From Fibrobacter sp. (lineage in GTDB: Bacteria > Fibrobacterota > Fibrobacteria > Fibrobacterales > Fibrobacteraceae), in NCBI GenBank assembly GCA_024398965.1, contig JAKSIF010000011.1, positions 21,388-85,387 of the forward strand: DNA of 64,000 nt, in the 5' to 3' direction. Under the pieces are notes generated by a model. It had not been told where the DNA came from and ran no database searches. It worked only from the letters and a program-made list of their open reading frames with translations. The position numbers and the translations under genes are program-made. How positions within the stretch are numbered: position 1 is the first letter of the stretch; every line of letters begins with the position of its first letter. Positions 15,720-24,927 of this stretch are shown piece by piece.

Positions 15720-18119
15720 TTAGCGCATCTTCTTGGCCAGGCCCTTAAGAAGGGCGTTCATCTTGGCCGGCTGAGCTGCGGCAGGCTTCTGCTGCTGGCT
15801 AGGTGCGCCCTTGCCTGCAATCTTTGCCTTCAGGTCGGCGATGGTCGCATGACCCTGGATAGCACCGCGATTCGGTTGGTCGTTACGGCCGCCGAAGCCA
15901 CGATTACCCTGACCGCGGGGGCCACCGGCACGCTGACCACGAGGACCGTTAGCACCTGCGCCAGCAACACCATCCACCTGTTCCGTCTTCATGGAAAGGC
16001 TAATGCGCTTCTGGCCCACGTCAACGGCAACAACGCGAACCTTCACGATATCGCCCACGGTAAGAACAGTCTTTGCGTCTTCCACGAACTTGTCGCTGAT
16101 TTCAGACACATGAACAAGGCCATCCTGATGAACGCCGATATCGACGAAAGCACCGAAGTTAGCCACATTGGTAACCACACCTTCCATCCAGCTACCGGTA
16201 ATGAGGTCGTTGATGGTCTGGATCTTGTCGTCAAACTTTGCGTAACGGAATTCCTTACGGGGGTCGCGGCTAGGCTTCTGCAATTCGCGGAGAATATCCT
16301 GCAGAGTTTCCTTACCCACTTCCTCGCTCAGGAATTCATCAAGCTTGATGCCCTGGACTGCAGATGCATTGCCCACCATTTCCTTTACAGGTACGCCAAC
16401 CTTCTCGGCCATCTTTTCGACGAGAGCATAGTTTTCGGGATGGACTGCGGAATCATCCAGCGGATTTTCTGCACCCGGAATGCGCATAAAGCCTGCGGCC
16501 TGTTCAAAGGCCTTGGGGCCGAAGCCCTTCACCTTCTTCAAGTCTTCGCGGCTACCGTAGGCGCCATTTTCTTCGCGGTACTTGACAATAGCTTCGGACA
16601 GAGTGTTGCTGAGGCCAGCCACATGGGACAGCAACGGAGCAGAAGCGCTATTCACATCCACGCCCACCTTGTTCACGCAACTTTCCACCACTTCGTCCAG
16701 ACGCTTCTTCAGTTCACGCTGGTTCACATCGTGCTGGTACTGGCCCACGCCAATGGACTGGGGGTCAACCTTCACAAGTTCTGCCAGCGGGTCCTGGAGA
16801 CGACGGCCGATGGAAATTGCTCCACGGGTGGTAACATCTTCTTTCGGGAATTCCTGGATGGCAATCATGCTTGCGCTGTAAACAGATGCGCCTGCTTCGG
16901 AAACGATAACGCGGGGCGGAACCTTACCCTTGAACTTGGCAGCCATCTCGGAGCAGAAGGCGTCGGTTTCGCGGCTAGCGGTACCATTACCGATTGCAAT
17001 GAGGTCAATCTTATACTTGTCGATAAGACCCATGAGGTAGACTGCAGAAGCAGCCTTGTCGTTCCAGGGTTCATGGGGCTTGATAATGCCGTGGTCCATA
17101 AACTTGCCGTTTTCATCAAGCACAGCAACCTTACAACCAGTACGGAAACCCGGGTCAAGAGCAAGCACAGCCTTGTGGCCTGCAGGTGCAGCCAGCAAGA
17201 CATCCTGAAGGTTCTTGCTGAACACCTTGAAGGCTTCTTCTTCGGCAGCATCCTTCAAAATCAAACGGACTTCGCTTTCCATGCTGGGAGCAAGCAGGCG
17301 ATCCCAAGCGTCCTGGCACATGGCTTCAAGATAAGGAGTCCAAGTAGTCTGGCCCTTGATGACCTGAGCCTTGAGGTAACCCACCAGCTGTTCTGCGGGG
17401 ACCTCAATCGACAAGCGAAGGACCTTTTCCTTTTCGCCACGGCGGAGAGCCAGCATACGATGGCTGGGAATCTTGCCCACCGGTTCGCTGAAGTCGTAGT
17501 AATCCTTGAACTTGGTTTCCTGCTTTTCAAATTCCTTGCGGACCTTGGAAATCATAACGCCCTGCTTTTCGACCTGGGCGCGGAGGTACTGACGGAATTC
17601 GGTATTGTCGGCCACTTCTTCGGCCAGGATATCGCAAGCGCCCTTAAGTGCAGCCTTGGGATCGGCCAGGCCCTTTTCTTCGGACAGGTAAATAAGAGCA
17701 ATCTGTTCTGCTGTGTTTCCGGTTTCTTCCTGAGCCCACATAAGACGAGCCAAGGGTTCAAGACCAAGTTCCTTGGCAATGGTTGCGCGAGTGCGCTTCT
17801 TGGGCTTGTAGGGAGCGTAAATATCTTCAAGCAGGGTCTTATCCTTACAGGCTTCGATTTGAGCCTTCAGCTCGGGGGTAAGCTTGCCCTGTTCCTCGAT
17901 GCTCTTGAGGATGGTTTCCTTACGGTCTACCAGTTCCTGCAGGTAGTCGCGGCGATGACTGATATCGCGAAGTTCAATTTCATTAAGAGTGCCGGTCTGG
18001 TCCTTACGGTAACGAGCGATAAAGGGGATGGTACCACCCTGGTCCATCAATTCCAGCGCCTTGCTAACACGCCATACTTCAAGATTCAGTTCTTCGGCAA
18101 TAATTGCAGAAAAGTCCAT
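15720..18119 (-). CDS. tex: Tex family RNA-binding transcription accessory protein
   Basis: Conserved nucleic-acid-binding protein linked to transcription and RNA handling. About 799 residues. Order of domains: N-terminal helical region (WRVSKALELMDQGGTIPFIARYRKDQTG), YqgF-like RNase H-fold domain (ALDPGFRTGCKVAVLD, about 320-450), helix-hairpin-helix repeats (LLSHVAGLSNTLSEAIVKYREENG, about 495-560) and an S1 domain (GVVTNVANFGAFVDIGVHQDGLVH, about 640-710). A Gly/Arg/Gln-rich tail follows, which is longer than in Proteobacterial Tex. The start at 18119 gives the family-like MDFSAIIAEELNL. Promoter sequences probably lie in 18120-18330. Confidence 0.94.
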   Translation of the reverse strand: MDFSAIIAEELNLEVWRVSKALELMDQGGTIPFIARYRKDQTGTLNEIELRDISHRRDYLQELVDRKETILKSIEEQGKLTPELKAQIEACKDKTLLEDIYAPYKPKKRTRATIAKELGLEPLARLMWAQEETGNTAEQIALIYLSEEKGLADPKAALKGACDILAEEVADNTEFRQYLRAQVEKQGVMISKVRKEFEKQETKFKDYYDFSEPVGKIPSHRMLALRRGEKEKVLRLSIEVPAEQLVGYLKAQVIKGQTTWTPYLEAMCQDAWDRLLAPSMESEVRLILKDAAEEEAFKVFSKNLQDVLLAAPAGHKAVLALDPGFRTGCKVAVLDENGKFMDHGIIKPHEPWNDKAASAVYLMGLIDKYKIDLIAIGNGTASRETDAFCSEMAAKFKGKVPPRVIVSEAGASVYSASMIAIQEFPKEDVTTRGAISIGRRLQDPLAELVKVDPQSIGVGQYQHDVNQRELKKRLDEVVESCVNKVGVDVNSASAPLLSHVAGLSNTLSEAIVKYREENGAYGSREDLKKVKGFGPKAFEQAAGFMRIPGAENPLDDSAVHPENYALVEKMAEKVGVPVKEMVGNASAVQGIKLDEFLSEEVGKETLQDILRELQKPSRDPRKEFRYAKFDDKIQTINDLITGSWMEGVVTNVANFGAFVDIGVHQDGLVHVSEISDKFVEDAKTVLTVGDIVKVRVVAVDVGQKRISLSMKTEQVDGVAGAGANGPRGQRAGGPRGQGNRGFGGRNDQPNRGAIQGHATIADLKAKIAGKGAPSQQQKPAAAQPAKMNALLKGLAKKMR

Positions 18120-18455
18120 AATTCTAATTCCAATTTTTGTTTCACCGAACAAGCCTATAGGCAGGCCCGGTTTTCAAGTTTTAGGGTCCTACAACAAGGT
18201 TGCGGCCCTGATTGACAACACACGCTACAGCCGGCAAAAATGCCACCGAGCGCACCCCACCCAAGGGTGGGTACTGAGGGAATATAACAAAATAAGATGT
18301 CACTAAAGTGTCAAAATTAAGGCTTCAAAATGAACTTTTTAGCCCGGCACACAACCCCCAAAAAGGCAAAACCCGTTAACTATTTGACAGTCAACGGATT
18401 AAGCACGAAATCGCATTTTCTGGGAAAATTATAACTCGGCGCCCTTGATGCAAGA
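18120..18455. other. Intergenic region: tex promoter and rfbC terminator
   Basis: No gene seen. The half near tex has, on the minus strand, TTGACA (about 18312) followed by an AT-rich stretch with TATATT near 18285, a possible but poorly spaced promoter, plus a CCCACCC/GGGTGGG hairpin near 18261-18276. The half near rfbC holds an inverted repeat CCGTTAAC/GTCAACGG (18371-18395, one mismatch), which read on the minus strand is followed by GTTTTGCCTTTTT and probably ends the rfbABC transcript. Confidence 0.5.
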
Positions 18456-19019
18456 CTATAGTTCAAAGGCAAATCCAAGATCCTTCAAGAGAGGATTCTT
18501 GGTGTCCTTTTCGCTGAGGAGGGGCTCAAAGCCATTACCCACAGGCCATTCAATGCCGATTGCCGGGTCGTTCCAGAACAGGCCGCCTTCATCTGTGGGG
18601 TCGTACAGACGAGTGCACTTGTAGACGAAGGTTGCCGTTTCGCTGAGAACAACGAAGCCGTGTGCAAAGCCTTCGGGAATGTAGAACTGGCGCTTGTTTT
18701 CAGCAGAGAGCACAACGCCCTCGTACTTACCGAAGGTGGGGCTACCCTTGCGCAGGTCAACGGCTACGTCGTAGACTTCGCCTTCCAACACGCGCACCAG
18801 CTTGCCCTGGGGATTCTTCTTCTGGAAATGAAGACCGCGGAGAACGCCCTTCTTGGACTTGGATTCATTATCCTGAACAAAGACCATGTCGAGGCCTGCA
18901 GCATCGAATTCGGCCTTGTTGTAGGTTTCCATGAAGTAGCCACGATGGTCACCGTAAACGGTGGGCTCCACGATGGTTACACCTTCGATGGATGTCTTGA
19001 TAAAATTGAACTTACCCAT
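18456..19019 (-). CDS. rfbC: dTDP-4-dehydrorhamnose 3,5-epimerase
   Basis: Cupin-fold epimerase, third step of dTDP-L-rhamnose synthesis. 187 residues, the usual length. Seen: VYGDHRGYFMETYN, FVQDNESKSKKGVLRGLHFQ with the catalytic histidine, VYDVAVDLRKGSPTFG, the IPEGFAHGF motif and YKCTRLYDPTDEGG. The start lies 2 bp after the rfbB stop, with AAGGTG inside the rfbB end acting as its ribosome binding site. It is last in the rfbA-rfbB-rfbC order. rfbD, the reductase completing rhamnose, is not adjacent. Confidence 0.95.
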   Translation of the reverse strand: MGKFNFIKTSIEGVTIVEPTVYGDHRGYFMETYNKAEFDAAGLDMVFVQDNESKSKKGVLRGLHFQKKNPQGKLVRVLEGEVYDVAVDLRKGSPTFGKYEGVVLSAENKRQFYIPEGFAHGFVVLSETATFVYKCTRLYDPTDEGGLFWNDPAIGIEWPVGNGFEPLLSEKDTKNPLLKDLGFAFEL

Positions 19020-19021
19020 GA

Positions 19022-20158
19022 CTACACCTTACCCTTATACATGTTCTCGTAGTACTTTTCGTAATCGCCGCTGGTGATGTTGTCCAGCCATTCCTGATTG
19101 TCCAGGTACCACTTGACGGTCTTCTCGATACCTTCTTCGAATTGCAAAGACGGTTCCCAGCCAAGTTCCTTCTGCAGCTTGGTGCTGTCGATGGCGTAGC
19201 GGGCGTCGTGGCCCAGGCGGTCGGTGACGTAGGTGATCAGGTCAAGGTCTTCGCCCTCGGCGCGGCCAAGAAGCTTATCTACAGTCTTGATCACCACCTT
19301 GATGATGTCGATGTTCTTCCATTCGTTGAAGCCGCCGATGTTGTAGGTTTCGGCAATCTTTCCGTTGTGGAAAATGACATCGATAGCGCGGGCGTGATCT
19401 TCGACGAAGAGCCAGTCACGAACGTTCTCGCCCTTGCCGTAAACCGGCAGCGGCTTCTTGTGACGGATGTTGTTGATGAACAGCGGGATCAACTTTTCCG
19501 GGAACTGGTACGGGCCGTAATTGTTACTGCAGTTGGTCACAATCGTCGGCATGCCGTAAGTATCATGGAAGGCGCGAACGAAATGGTCGGAGCCAGCCTT
19601 GGAAGCAGAGTACGGGCTATGCGGAGTGTACTTAGTAGTCTCGTAGAAGAAGTCGTCGCCATAAGCCAGGTGATGCTCGGAGCTGGAAGCGGTCGTCGTA
19701 AACGGCGGCTCGATGCCTTCGGGATGGTTCATCTTCAATGCGCCATAAACTTCGTCGGTAGAAATATGGTAAAAGCGCTTGCCTTCGTACTTTTCGGGCA
19801 AAGATTCCCAGTAGAGTTTTGCGGCTTGAAGCAGAGCCAGAGTGCCCATGACGTTGGTACGGGCGAAGGTGAACGGATCCTTGATGGAACGGTCCACATG
19901 GCTTTCGGCAGCCAGATGGATGATACCATCGATCTTTTCGTCCTGCATCAGCTTGTAGAAAGCGTCGAAGTCGCAGATGTCCATCTTCACGAACTTGTAG
20001 TTGGGCTTGCCCTCGATATCCTTGAGGTTGGCCAAGTTGCCAGCGTAGGTCAGCTTGTCCAGGTTGATGATGTTGTATTCAGGATACTTGTTCACGAACA
20101 GGCGCACAACGTGGCTTCCGATAAAGCCTGCACCACCAGTAATGACGATATTCTTCAT
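19022..20158 (-). CDS. rfbB: dTDP-glucose 4,6-dehydratase
   Basis: Short-chain dehydrogenase-like enzyme making dTDP-4-keto-6-deoxyglucose from dTDP-glucose with bound NAD. 378 residues. Seen: GGAGFIGSHVVR (NAD binding), HLAAESHVDRSI, HISTDEVYGAL with the active-site TDE, and YSASKAGSDHFVRA with the catalytic Tyr-x3-Lys. A small insertion (GIEPPFTTTASSSEHHL) follows the TDEVYG motif, as in some Bacteroidetes/Fibrobacter RfbB proteins. AGGAG precedes the ATG. It lies 8 bp after rfbA. Confidence 0.95.
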   Translation of the reverse strand: MKNIVITGGAGFIGSHVVRLFVNKYPEYNIINLDKLTYAGNLANLKDIEGKPNYKFVKMDICDFDAFYKLMQDEKIDGIIHLAAESHVDRSIKDPFTFARTNVMGTLALLQAAKLYWESLPEKYEGKRFYHISTDEVYGALKMNHPEGIEPPFTTTASSSEHHLAYGDDFFYETTKYTPHSPYSASKAGSDHFVRAFHDTYGMPTIVTNCSNNYGPYQFPEKLIPLFINNIRHKKPLPVYGKGENVRDWLFVEDHARAIDVIFHNGKIAETYNIGGFNEWKNIDIIKVVIKTVDKLLGRAEGEDLDLITYVTDRLGHDARYAIDSTKLQKELGWEPSLQFEEGIEKTVKWYLDNQEWLDNITSGDYEKYYENMYKGKV

Positions 20159-20166
20159 AAAGACTC

Positions 20167-21054
20167 CTAGTACCTAATCTTTCCTTCGGCGACCTTGCGC
20201 AGGTGCTGACCGTAAGGGCTCTTGCCATACTTGGCGGCACTTTCCAAAAGTTTTTCCTTGCTGATCCAGCCGTTGATAAAGGCGATTTCTTCAACAGCGG
20301 AAATCTGGATACCCTGACGATTCTCCACCATCTTCACGAACTCACCCGCTTCAATCAGACTGTCCATGGTACCGGTGTCGAGCCAGGCAAAACCGCGACC
20401 CAGCAACTTCACATCAAGTTCGCCCATGTCCAGATAGGTCTTGTTCAGGTCGGTAATTTCGAGTTCGCCGCGGGCGCTAGGCTTCTGTTCCTTGGCAAAC
20501 TTGCAAACGCGATTGTCGTAAAAATAGAGGCCGGTAATGGCGTAGTTGCTCTTGGGTTCCTTAGGCTTTTCTTCCACAGAAATCACCTTGCCAGCATTAT
20601 CGAATTCCACAACGCCAAAACGTTCCGGATCTTCTACATAATAGCCAAACACACTGGCTCTTCCATTTTCTTCGGCATTCTTGACGGCTGCCTTAAGCAG
20701 AGGGCTAAAACCGTTGCCATAGAAAATGTTGTCGCCAAGAACCATGGCGCAGCAATCGTCACCGATGAATTCCTCGCCCAGAATGAAAGCCTGTGCCAAG
20801 CCATCGGGGCTAGGCTGCACCTTGTAGCTAAGGTTCAGGCCCATAGCGGAACCATCACCCAGCAAGCGTTCAAAGTTGGGCAAATCCGTGGGTGTGGAGA
20901 TAATCAAGATGTCGCGGATACCAGCCAGCATCAAGGTGCTCAGCGGGTAGTAGATCATAGGCTTGTCGTAAACAGGCAGAAGCTGCTTACTGGTAACCAT
21001 GGTCAACGGATAAAGGCGGGTGCCAGAACCACCGGCAAGTACGATACCTTTCAC
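20167..21054 (-). CDS. rfbA: Glucose-1-phosphate thymidylyltransferase
   Basis: Makes dTDP-glucose from glucose-1-phosphate and dTTP, the entry to the rhamnose and other deoxysugar pathways. 295 residues. Seen: [16 protein letters not shown], the uridylyl/thymidylyl transfer motif [27 protein letters not shown] and [21 protein letters not shown]. The start is GTG with AAGGAG seven bases upstream. First gene of the rfbABC set; the Na/Pi transporter gene ends 14 bp upstream, so read-through is possible. Confidence 0.95.
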   Translation of the reverse strand: MKGIVLAGGSGTRLYPLTMVTSKQLLPVYDKPMIYYPLSTLMLAGIRDILIISTPTDLPNFERLLGDGSAMGLNLSYKVQPSPDGLAQAFILGEEFIGDDCCAMVLGDNIFYGNGFSPLLKAAVKNAEENGRASVFGYYVEDPERFGVVEFDNAGKVISVEEKPKEPKSNYAITGLYFYDNRVCKFAKEQKPSARGELEITDLNKTYLDMGELDVKLLGRGFAWLDTGTMDSLIEAGEFVKMVENRQGIQISAVEEIAFINGWISKEKLLESAAKYGKSPYGQHLRKVAEGKIRY

Positions 21055-21068
21055 TTTCTGCTCCTTAA

Positions 21069-22787
21069 TTACGTAGTCAACTTCTTGTTCACGTGAGCTT
21101 CAACCACGTTAATGACGTAGTCGCCCAAGTGTTCGCAAGCATTCACCACATCCATGTAATGCACAGACATCTGGTAGTCGTACTTCTTGTCGTTGATGTC
21201 TGCAACGTTACGTTCCTTGAGGCTCTTACGGTAGTTGTTAATTTCGTTTTCGATATTGCGAGAACGGTTATAGTCTGCACCGGGTTTGCCTTCTTCTACA
21301 TCGATCATGTAGTCAAGGGCCGTATTGCACAGTTCCACCATGTGGTTGATGTGCTTGTACTGTTCCTCGGTAAAGTCATCCTTGCTGCGGAACTTGTGAT
21401 TGATGGCGCGGGCCATGTTGTAGCAGGCATCGCCGATACTTTCCATTTCAGAAATTTCACGAAGCATAGACTGGATCTGGATCTTACTTTCGTTAGAAAG
21501 ACGTCCTTCGCTGACCTGGTTCAGGTACTTTGCGATTTCCACTTCCATGTTATCGCTGATGCCTTCGTACTTTTCGATACGACTGAAGATCTTATTGAAT
21601 TCATCTTCATCCTTGGTCGTCAAAAGATCAGGCACCATGTTGAACATCTTCTTGCAACGTTCACCAAAAAGAATGATTTCTTTGCGAGCTTCAAAAAGGG
21701 AAAGTTCTGCAGTACTAAGAATACCGCCACTAATGAACTTCAAACGGAATTCGTCATCGTCGGCCTTGTCCTTGATAATCTTGCAAATCAAGGTCTCCAT
21801 GGGCTTGATGAACCAGATGAGAATCAGCACGTTGCAGACATTGAACATGGTATGGAAGCCGGCCACAGCGTAGGTAACGCCATCCTGGGCAGCCTTGACA
21901 TCTTCGGGAGTGGAAGGCTTAAGGGCGGGGTCAAAGCCCACCAGGCTGCAGACCATATTGATAAAGGGATGGAACACACAAAGGACCCACACCACACCGA
22001 ACATGTTGAACAGCAGGTGAGCCAGAGCTGCACGGCGTGCCTGGGTAGAAGCACTGAGTGCCACCACGTTACTGGTAACAGTGGTACCGATGTTCTCGCC
22101 CATCACAAGGGCAATGCCCTGGTAGATTTCAAGGGCGCCGCTGGAACAAAGAATCAAGGTAATAGCCATGACCGCAGCAGAGGACTGCACGCACATGGTC
22201 ATGATGCCGCCAATCAAGAGGAACAGTAAAGTGCTGCCAAAGCCCCACTGACCGCAGGCCTGCACAAAGTTCTGCACCGCAGGGATATCACCCAAGTGCA
22301 TGGAAGCACCGGTGGTTCGCAGCGTAGTAATAGCGAACAGCATGAATGCCAAGCCGAACAGAAATTCACTGAAGCTCTTGGTACCGTTCTTCTTGGAGTA
22401 GCTCATGATGATACCCAGTACAAAGCAAGGGTACACCAGGTAGAGCATGTCGAACTTGAAACCCAACACCATAATCCAACCGGATATGGTGGTACCGATG
22501 TTGGCACCCATAATAACAGAAATAGCCTGCTTCAAAGTAAGCAGGCCAGCATTAACGAAGCTCACGGTGAGCACGGTAGTTGCAGTAGAAGACTGGATGG
22601 TCGCAGTAACAGCCGTACCGGTGGCCACACCCATTACGCGGTGTTTAGTCATGGTACCAAGCATTACGCGAAGGCCGTTACCGGTAAGTTTTTGAAGACC
22701 TTCGGACATGGTCTTCATACCAAACATCAAAAGTGCAAGACACCCAAGAAGGGTGAGCACAGCAAGTTTCATGTCCACAGCGGGCAT
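21069..22787 (-). CDS. Na/Pi cotransporter family protein with PhoU-like tail
   Basis: About 572 residues. The N-terminal half is a membrane domain of eight or so helices with two inverted QSS-type repeats: [20 protein letters not shown] (QSSTA) and [20 protein letters not shown] (QSSAA), plus GANIGTT and GENIGTT. The C-terminal ~210 residues form a PhoU-like helical domain ([36 protein letters not shown]). This is the NptA/YjbB-type Na/phosphate transporter, or a related Na-coupled exporter. The ATG at 22787 has AAGGA seven bases upstream. A structured leader precedes it. Confidence 0.9.
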   Translation of the reverse strand: MPAVDMKLAVLTLLGCLALLMFGMKTMSEGLQKLTGNGLRVMLGTMTKHRVMGVATGTAVTATIQSSTATTVLTVSFVNAGLLTLKQAISVIMGANIGTTISGWIMVLGFKFDMLYLVYPCFVLGIIMSYSKKNGTKSFSEFLFGLAFMLFAITTLRTTGASMHLGDIPAVQNFVQACGQWGFGSTLLFLLIGGIMTMCVQSSAAVMAITLILCSSGALEIYQGIALVMGENIGTTVTSNVVALSASTQARRAALAHLLFNMFGVVWVLCVFHPFINMVCSLVGFDPALKPSTPEDVKAAQDGVTYAVAGFHTMFNVCNVLILIWFIKPMETLICKIIKDKADDDEFRLKFISGGILSTAELSLFEARKEIILFGERCKKMFNMVPDLLTTKDEDEFNKIFSRIEKYEGISDNMEVEIAKYLNQVSEGRLSNESKIQIQSMLREISEMESIGDACYNMARAINHKFRSKDDFTEEQYKHINHMVELCNTALDYMIDVEEGKPGADYNRSRNIENEINNYRKSLKERNVADINDKKYDYQMSVHYMDVVNACEHLGDYVINVVEAHVNKKLTT

Positions 22788-22935
22788 AGTATTTCCTTTT
22801 TCTGGCAAAACATGCGCGACATCTTATGAATTGGAGAGTTGTCGCGTCGGCCAGCGTTTGCGCCGCTATCGGATCATCATCACTGCTTTTCAGCTAGTCC
22901 GAGCTCACGGCGTAGTTGTTAATCGATCAATGTAC
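22788..22935 (-). promoter_or_regulatory. Structured 5' leader of the Na/Pi transporter gene
   Basis: About 145 nt between the predicted transcription start and the ATG. Read on the minus strand it holds GGCG near its 5' end able to pair with CGCC about 25 nt on, a TCGGA/TCCGA stem enclosing a GCT-GAAA-AGC hairpin, an AGCG/CGCT hairpin, and a CGCGAC/GTCGCG stem with a ~20-nt loop ending about 30 nt before the ATG. The density of paired elements suggests a cis-regulatory RNA. No known riboswitch consensus was recognised with confidence. Confidence 0.5.
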
Positions 22936-22940
22936 CGCCA

Positions 22941-22968
22941 AATATAGAAAAAGGCGAATAAAGCACAA
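22941..22968 (-). promoter_or_regulatory. Predicted sigma-70-like promoter for the Na/Pi transporter
   Basis: On the minus strand, TTGTGC (22968-22963) and TATATT (22946-22941) are separated by 16 bp. This would place the transcription start near 22934, at the beginning of the structured leader. Confidence 0.5.
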
Positions 22969-23098
22969 GAGCTTGCTCTTGTATTTTTGAGCCGCACTAT
23001 ATGCGCTTGAAAAGCGCCATATAGAAATTGGGTAAAAACTCCGTAAAGGGGGAAGTAAAGAATGAGAAACAAAAGTGACCCGCCTAGCGGGTAGTTTT
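22965..23098. other. Intergenic region with three inverted repeats
   Basis: No gene seen. Perfect hairpin ACAAGAGC/GCTCTTGT (22965-22982) overlaps the predicted -35. CTATATG-CGCTT / AAGCG-CATATAG (22997-23024) has one bulge. ACCCGC/GCGGGT (23078-23092) is followed by AGTTTTC on the + strand, possibly a weak terminator. Together these could be an unannotated small RNA or upstream control sites of the transporter. Confidence 0.4.
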
Positions 23099-23106
23099 CT
23101 TTAGAT

Positions 23107-23135
23107 CAAAAAATCCCGGCCGTGCCCGGTCGGGA
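23107..23135 (-). terminator. Terminator after ispF
   Basis: On the minus strand, TCCCGACCGG and its partner CGGCCGGGA form a stem (one mismatch) followed by TTTTTTG. It lies about 40 bp past the ispF stop. Confidence 0.8.
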
Positions 23136-23175
23136 ATATCGAAGGTCTTATACGACCTCTTGGATTCTGAAACGC

Positions 23176-23661
23176 CTACTTGCTTCGGACCATGGCCACT
23201 GCTTGGGAGGCAATGCCTTCGCCGCGTCCGGTAAAGCCCAGCTTTTCGGTGGTGGTGCCCTTGATGCCGATCTGCTTTACATCAAGGCCAAGGACGCGGG
23301 CGATGTTAGCCTTCATCTGATCCTTGTGGGGATTCACCTTGGGGCGTTCGCACATGACGATGGCATCGATGTTGATGATTTCGTAGCCGGCCTTTGCCAC
23401 TTCCTCCCCTACCTTGCGCAGGAGTTCCAGGCTGTCGGCCCCCTTGAAAGCCGGGTCCGTATCCGGGAAGTAGGTCCCGATGTCGCCCAGGCCGGCGGCA
23501 CCCAGCAGGGCGTCGCTAATGGCATGGAGCAGCACGTCGGCGTCACTGTGGCCCAGCAGGCCCTTTTCGTAGGGAATATCCACGCCGCCGATAATGCACT
23601 TGCGGCCTTCAACCAACTTGTGTACGTCAAAACCTATACCAGAACGATAAATCTTATCCAT
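23176..23661 (-). CDS. ispF: 2-C-methyl-D-erythritol 2,4-cyclodiphosphate synthase
   Basis: Trimeric zinc enzyme of the MEP isoprenoid pathway that cyclises CDP-methylerythritol 2-phosphate with loss of CMP. 161 residues. Seen: [11 protein letters not shown] with the metal-binding Asp/His, [22 protein letters not shown] with the zinc histidine, [16 protein letters not shown], and the C-terminal [19 protein letters not shown] lies eight bases before the ATG. It is monocistronic, between the SGNH lipoprotein and a terminator. IspD, sometimes fused or adjacent, is not here. Confidence 0.95.
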   Translation of the reverse strand: MDKIYRSGIGFDVHKLVEGRKCIIGGVDIPYEKGLLGHSDADVLLHAISDALLGAAGLGDIGTYFPDTDPAFKGADSLELLRKVGEEVAKAGYEIINIDAIVMCERPKVNPHKDQMKANIARVLGLDVKQIGIKGTTTEKLGFTGRGEGIASQAVAMVRSK

Positions 23662-23693
23662 AGTAAACCTCTTTTTTCTGCAATATAACTTTT

Positions 23694-24848
23694 CTACTCA
23701 GCAATTTGTGCCGGTTCCACCATTCTCTTAAAAATTTCATCGGCAATCAATCGCATTCCAAAGTCATTGGGGTGTTTCCGAATAAAATCGGATTCTACTT
23801 CATAGGGAATTCCATTTTCATCATACAATGTATCTCCTACCTGGGGCATCACCAGATTCCCATACATTGGATAAATCCAGCTAATATCCACGTACTTAAT
23901 GCCATGTCTTCTTGCGGCCCTAATACAAGCAGATTCCTTCTTTGCATTAGTCCAATACAGCCCTGAGGTGATTACGTAATCTGCATGGCGCTTACAATAT
24001 GCGAATAAGGAATCAAATCCGGCTTCTAAGACAAGGCTATCCTCATCCTCAGGCATATTTTCTCCGACGCGAACAACAATCACATCAACGCCTTCAAGTT
24101 TGTCTTCTACAACAGAATCTAGACTAATAGAAAAATCCTTTTCCCAATTTTTTATAGTCACAGCAATCGCCTCCGAAGAGGTATTGTACTTTTTCAGCAG
24201 ATAATCCATCTGATGAACATAGTCAAGTTCCAACTTAGACGCGGCCATTCCCTGCATTGAATTCCAACCAATATCATTAAATGGTTCATGGATGGTTATG
24301 CTATTCCCCAAGCATGCAACCTTGTGCCGTTCCAAAACATTCAACGCAGGAAGGGAATCCATCCAAGAAAACATATCCCGGATCTGCTGATACTCCGTTT
24401 CAACAGCTATGAGAGAGTCTATTGATTTCTGCGCATTAGACAAAACATCCAACAGGGAATCCTTTGTCAAATCATTTTGCTTTGCGTACTCTTTTATGGA
24501 ATCTATTATGCAGGAATCAGCCTGTGAAATGGAGTCATAATAAGTTTGGATAGAATCAATTATAAAAGCATCCCGCAGTGATACAGAATCATGGAATGCC
24601 AAGATGGAATCTATCGTCAATGAATCTTTTTCTAGATGATATATGGTATCTCTTTCATGATAGTATACGGTATCCCTTTCGTGATAATACACAGTATCCT
24701 TTTCATGAAAATACACGGTGTCCTTTTCATGATAATCCACGACGATTTTCTCTGGCAAAGCATCTTCCAAGGAAGTGACATTTTCTTCTGAACAACTTGA
24801 AAGGAGAAAAACAACGCCCAGCAGCAAAAACATTTTCAACAAATTCAT
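23694..24848 (-). CDS. SGNH-hydrolase-like lipoprotein with DTVYYHE tandem repeat
   Basis: About 384 residues from the ATG at 24848, which creates a proper lipoprotein signal ending in LLSSC (Cys ~19). Residues about 36-75 are tandem 8-residue units such as YHEKDTVY and YHERDTIY. A helical spacer follows, rich in DS(I/L) periodicity. The C-terminal ~190 residues resemble an SGNH hydrolase: block [12 protein letters not shown] (GNS instead of GDS), [10 protein letters not shown] as block III and [14 protein letters not shown] as block V with Asp/His. Likely a surface carbohydrate or lipid esterase; the substrate is unknown. No ribosome binding site is visible. Confidence 0.72.
   Translation of the reverse strand: MNLLKMFLLLGVVFLLSSCSEENVTSLEDALPEKIVVDYHEKDTVYFHEKDTVYYHERDTVYYHERDTIYHLEKDSLTIDSILAFHDSVSLRDAFIIDSIQTYYDSISQADSCIIDSIKEYAKQNDLTKDSLLDVLSNAQKSIDSLIAVETEYQQIRDMFSWMDSLPALNVLERHKVACLGNSITIHEPFNDIGWNSMQGMAASKLELDYVHQMDYLLKKYNTSSEAIAVTIKNWEKDFSISLDSVVEDKLEGVDVIVVRVGENMPEDEDSLVLEAGFDSLFAYCKRHADYVITSGLYWTNAKKESACIRAARRHGIKYVDISWIYPMYGNLVMPQVGDTLYDENGIPYEVESDFIRKHPNDFGMRLIADEIFKRMVEPAQIAE
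24637..24748. repeat. 24-bp tandem repeat inside the SGNH lipoprotein gene
   Basis: About five imperfect copies of a 24-bp unit encoding HE(K/R)DTVY(Y/F). Copies differ at a few third positions, so the array is old or under selection for protein sequence. Similar DTVYxH arrays are known in Bacteroidetes and Fibrobacter lipoproteins. Confidence 0.75.
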
Positions 24849-24927
24849 AACATACAAAATAAGAAAAACTCTGGAAAAATCCGGAGCTTTTCTTATTCTA
24901 GAAACCGAATATTCTGGTTTCTGCCGA

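Noticed and set aside
15708..18215. 835-residue + strand ORF opposite tex
   Set aside because: Antisense shadow of tex; composition has no domain signature, while the minus-strand frame has complete Tex domains.
22788..23105. tmRNA, RNase P RNA or SRP RNA
   Set aside because: None of the hallmark sequences (tRNA-like ends, GAGGAAAGTCC, GGAAGCA loop) was found.
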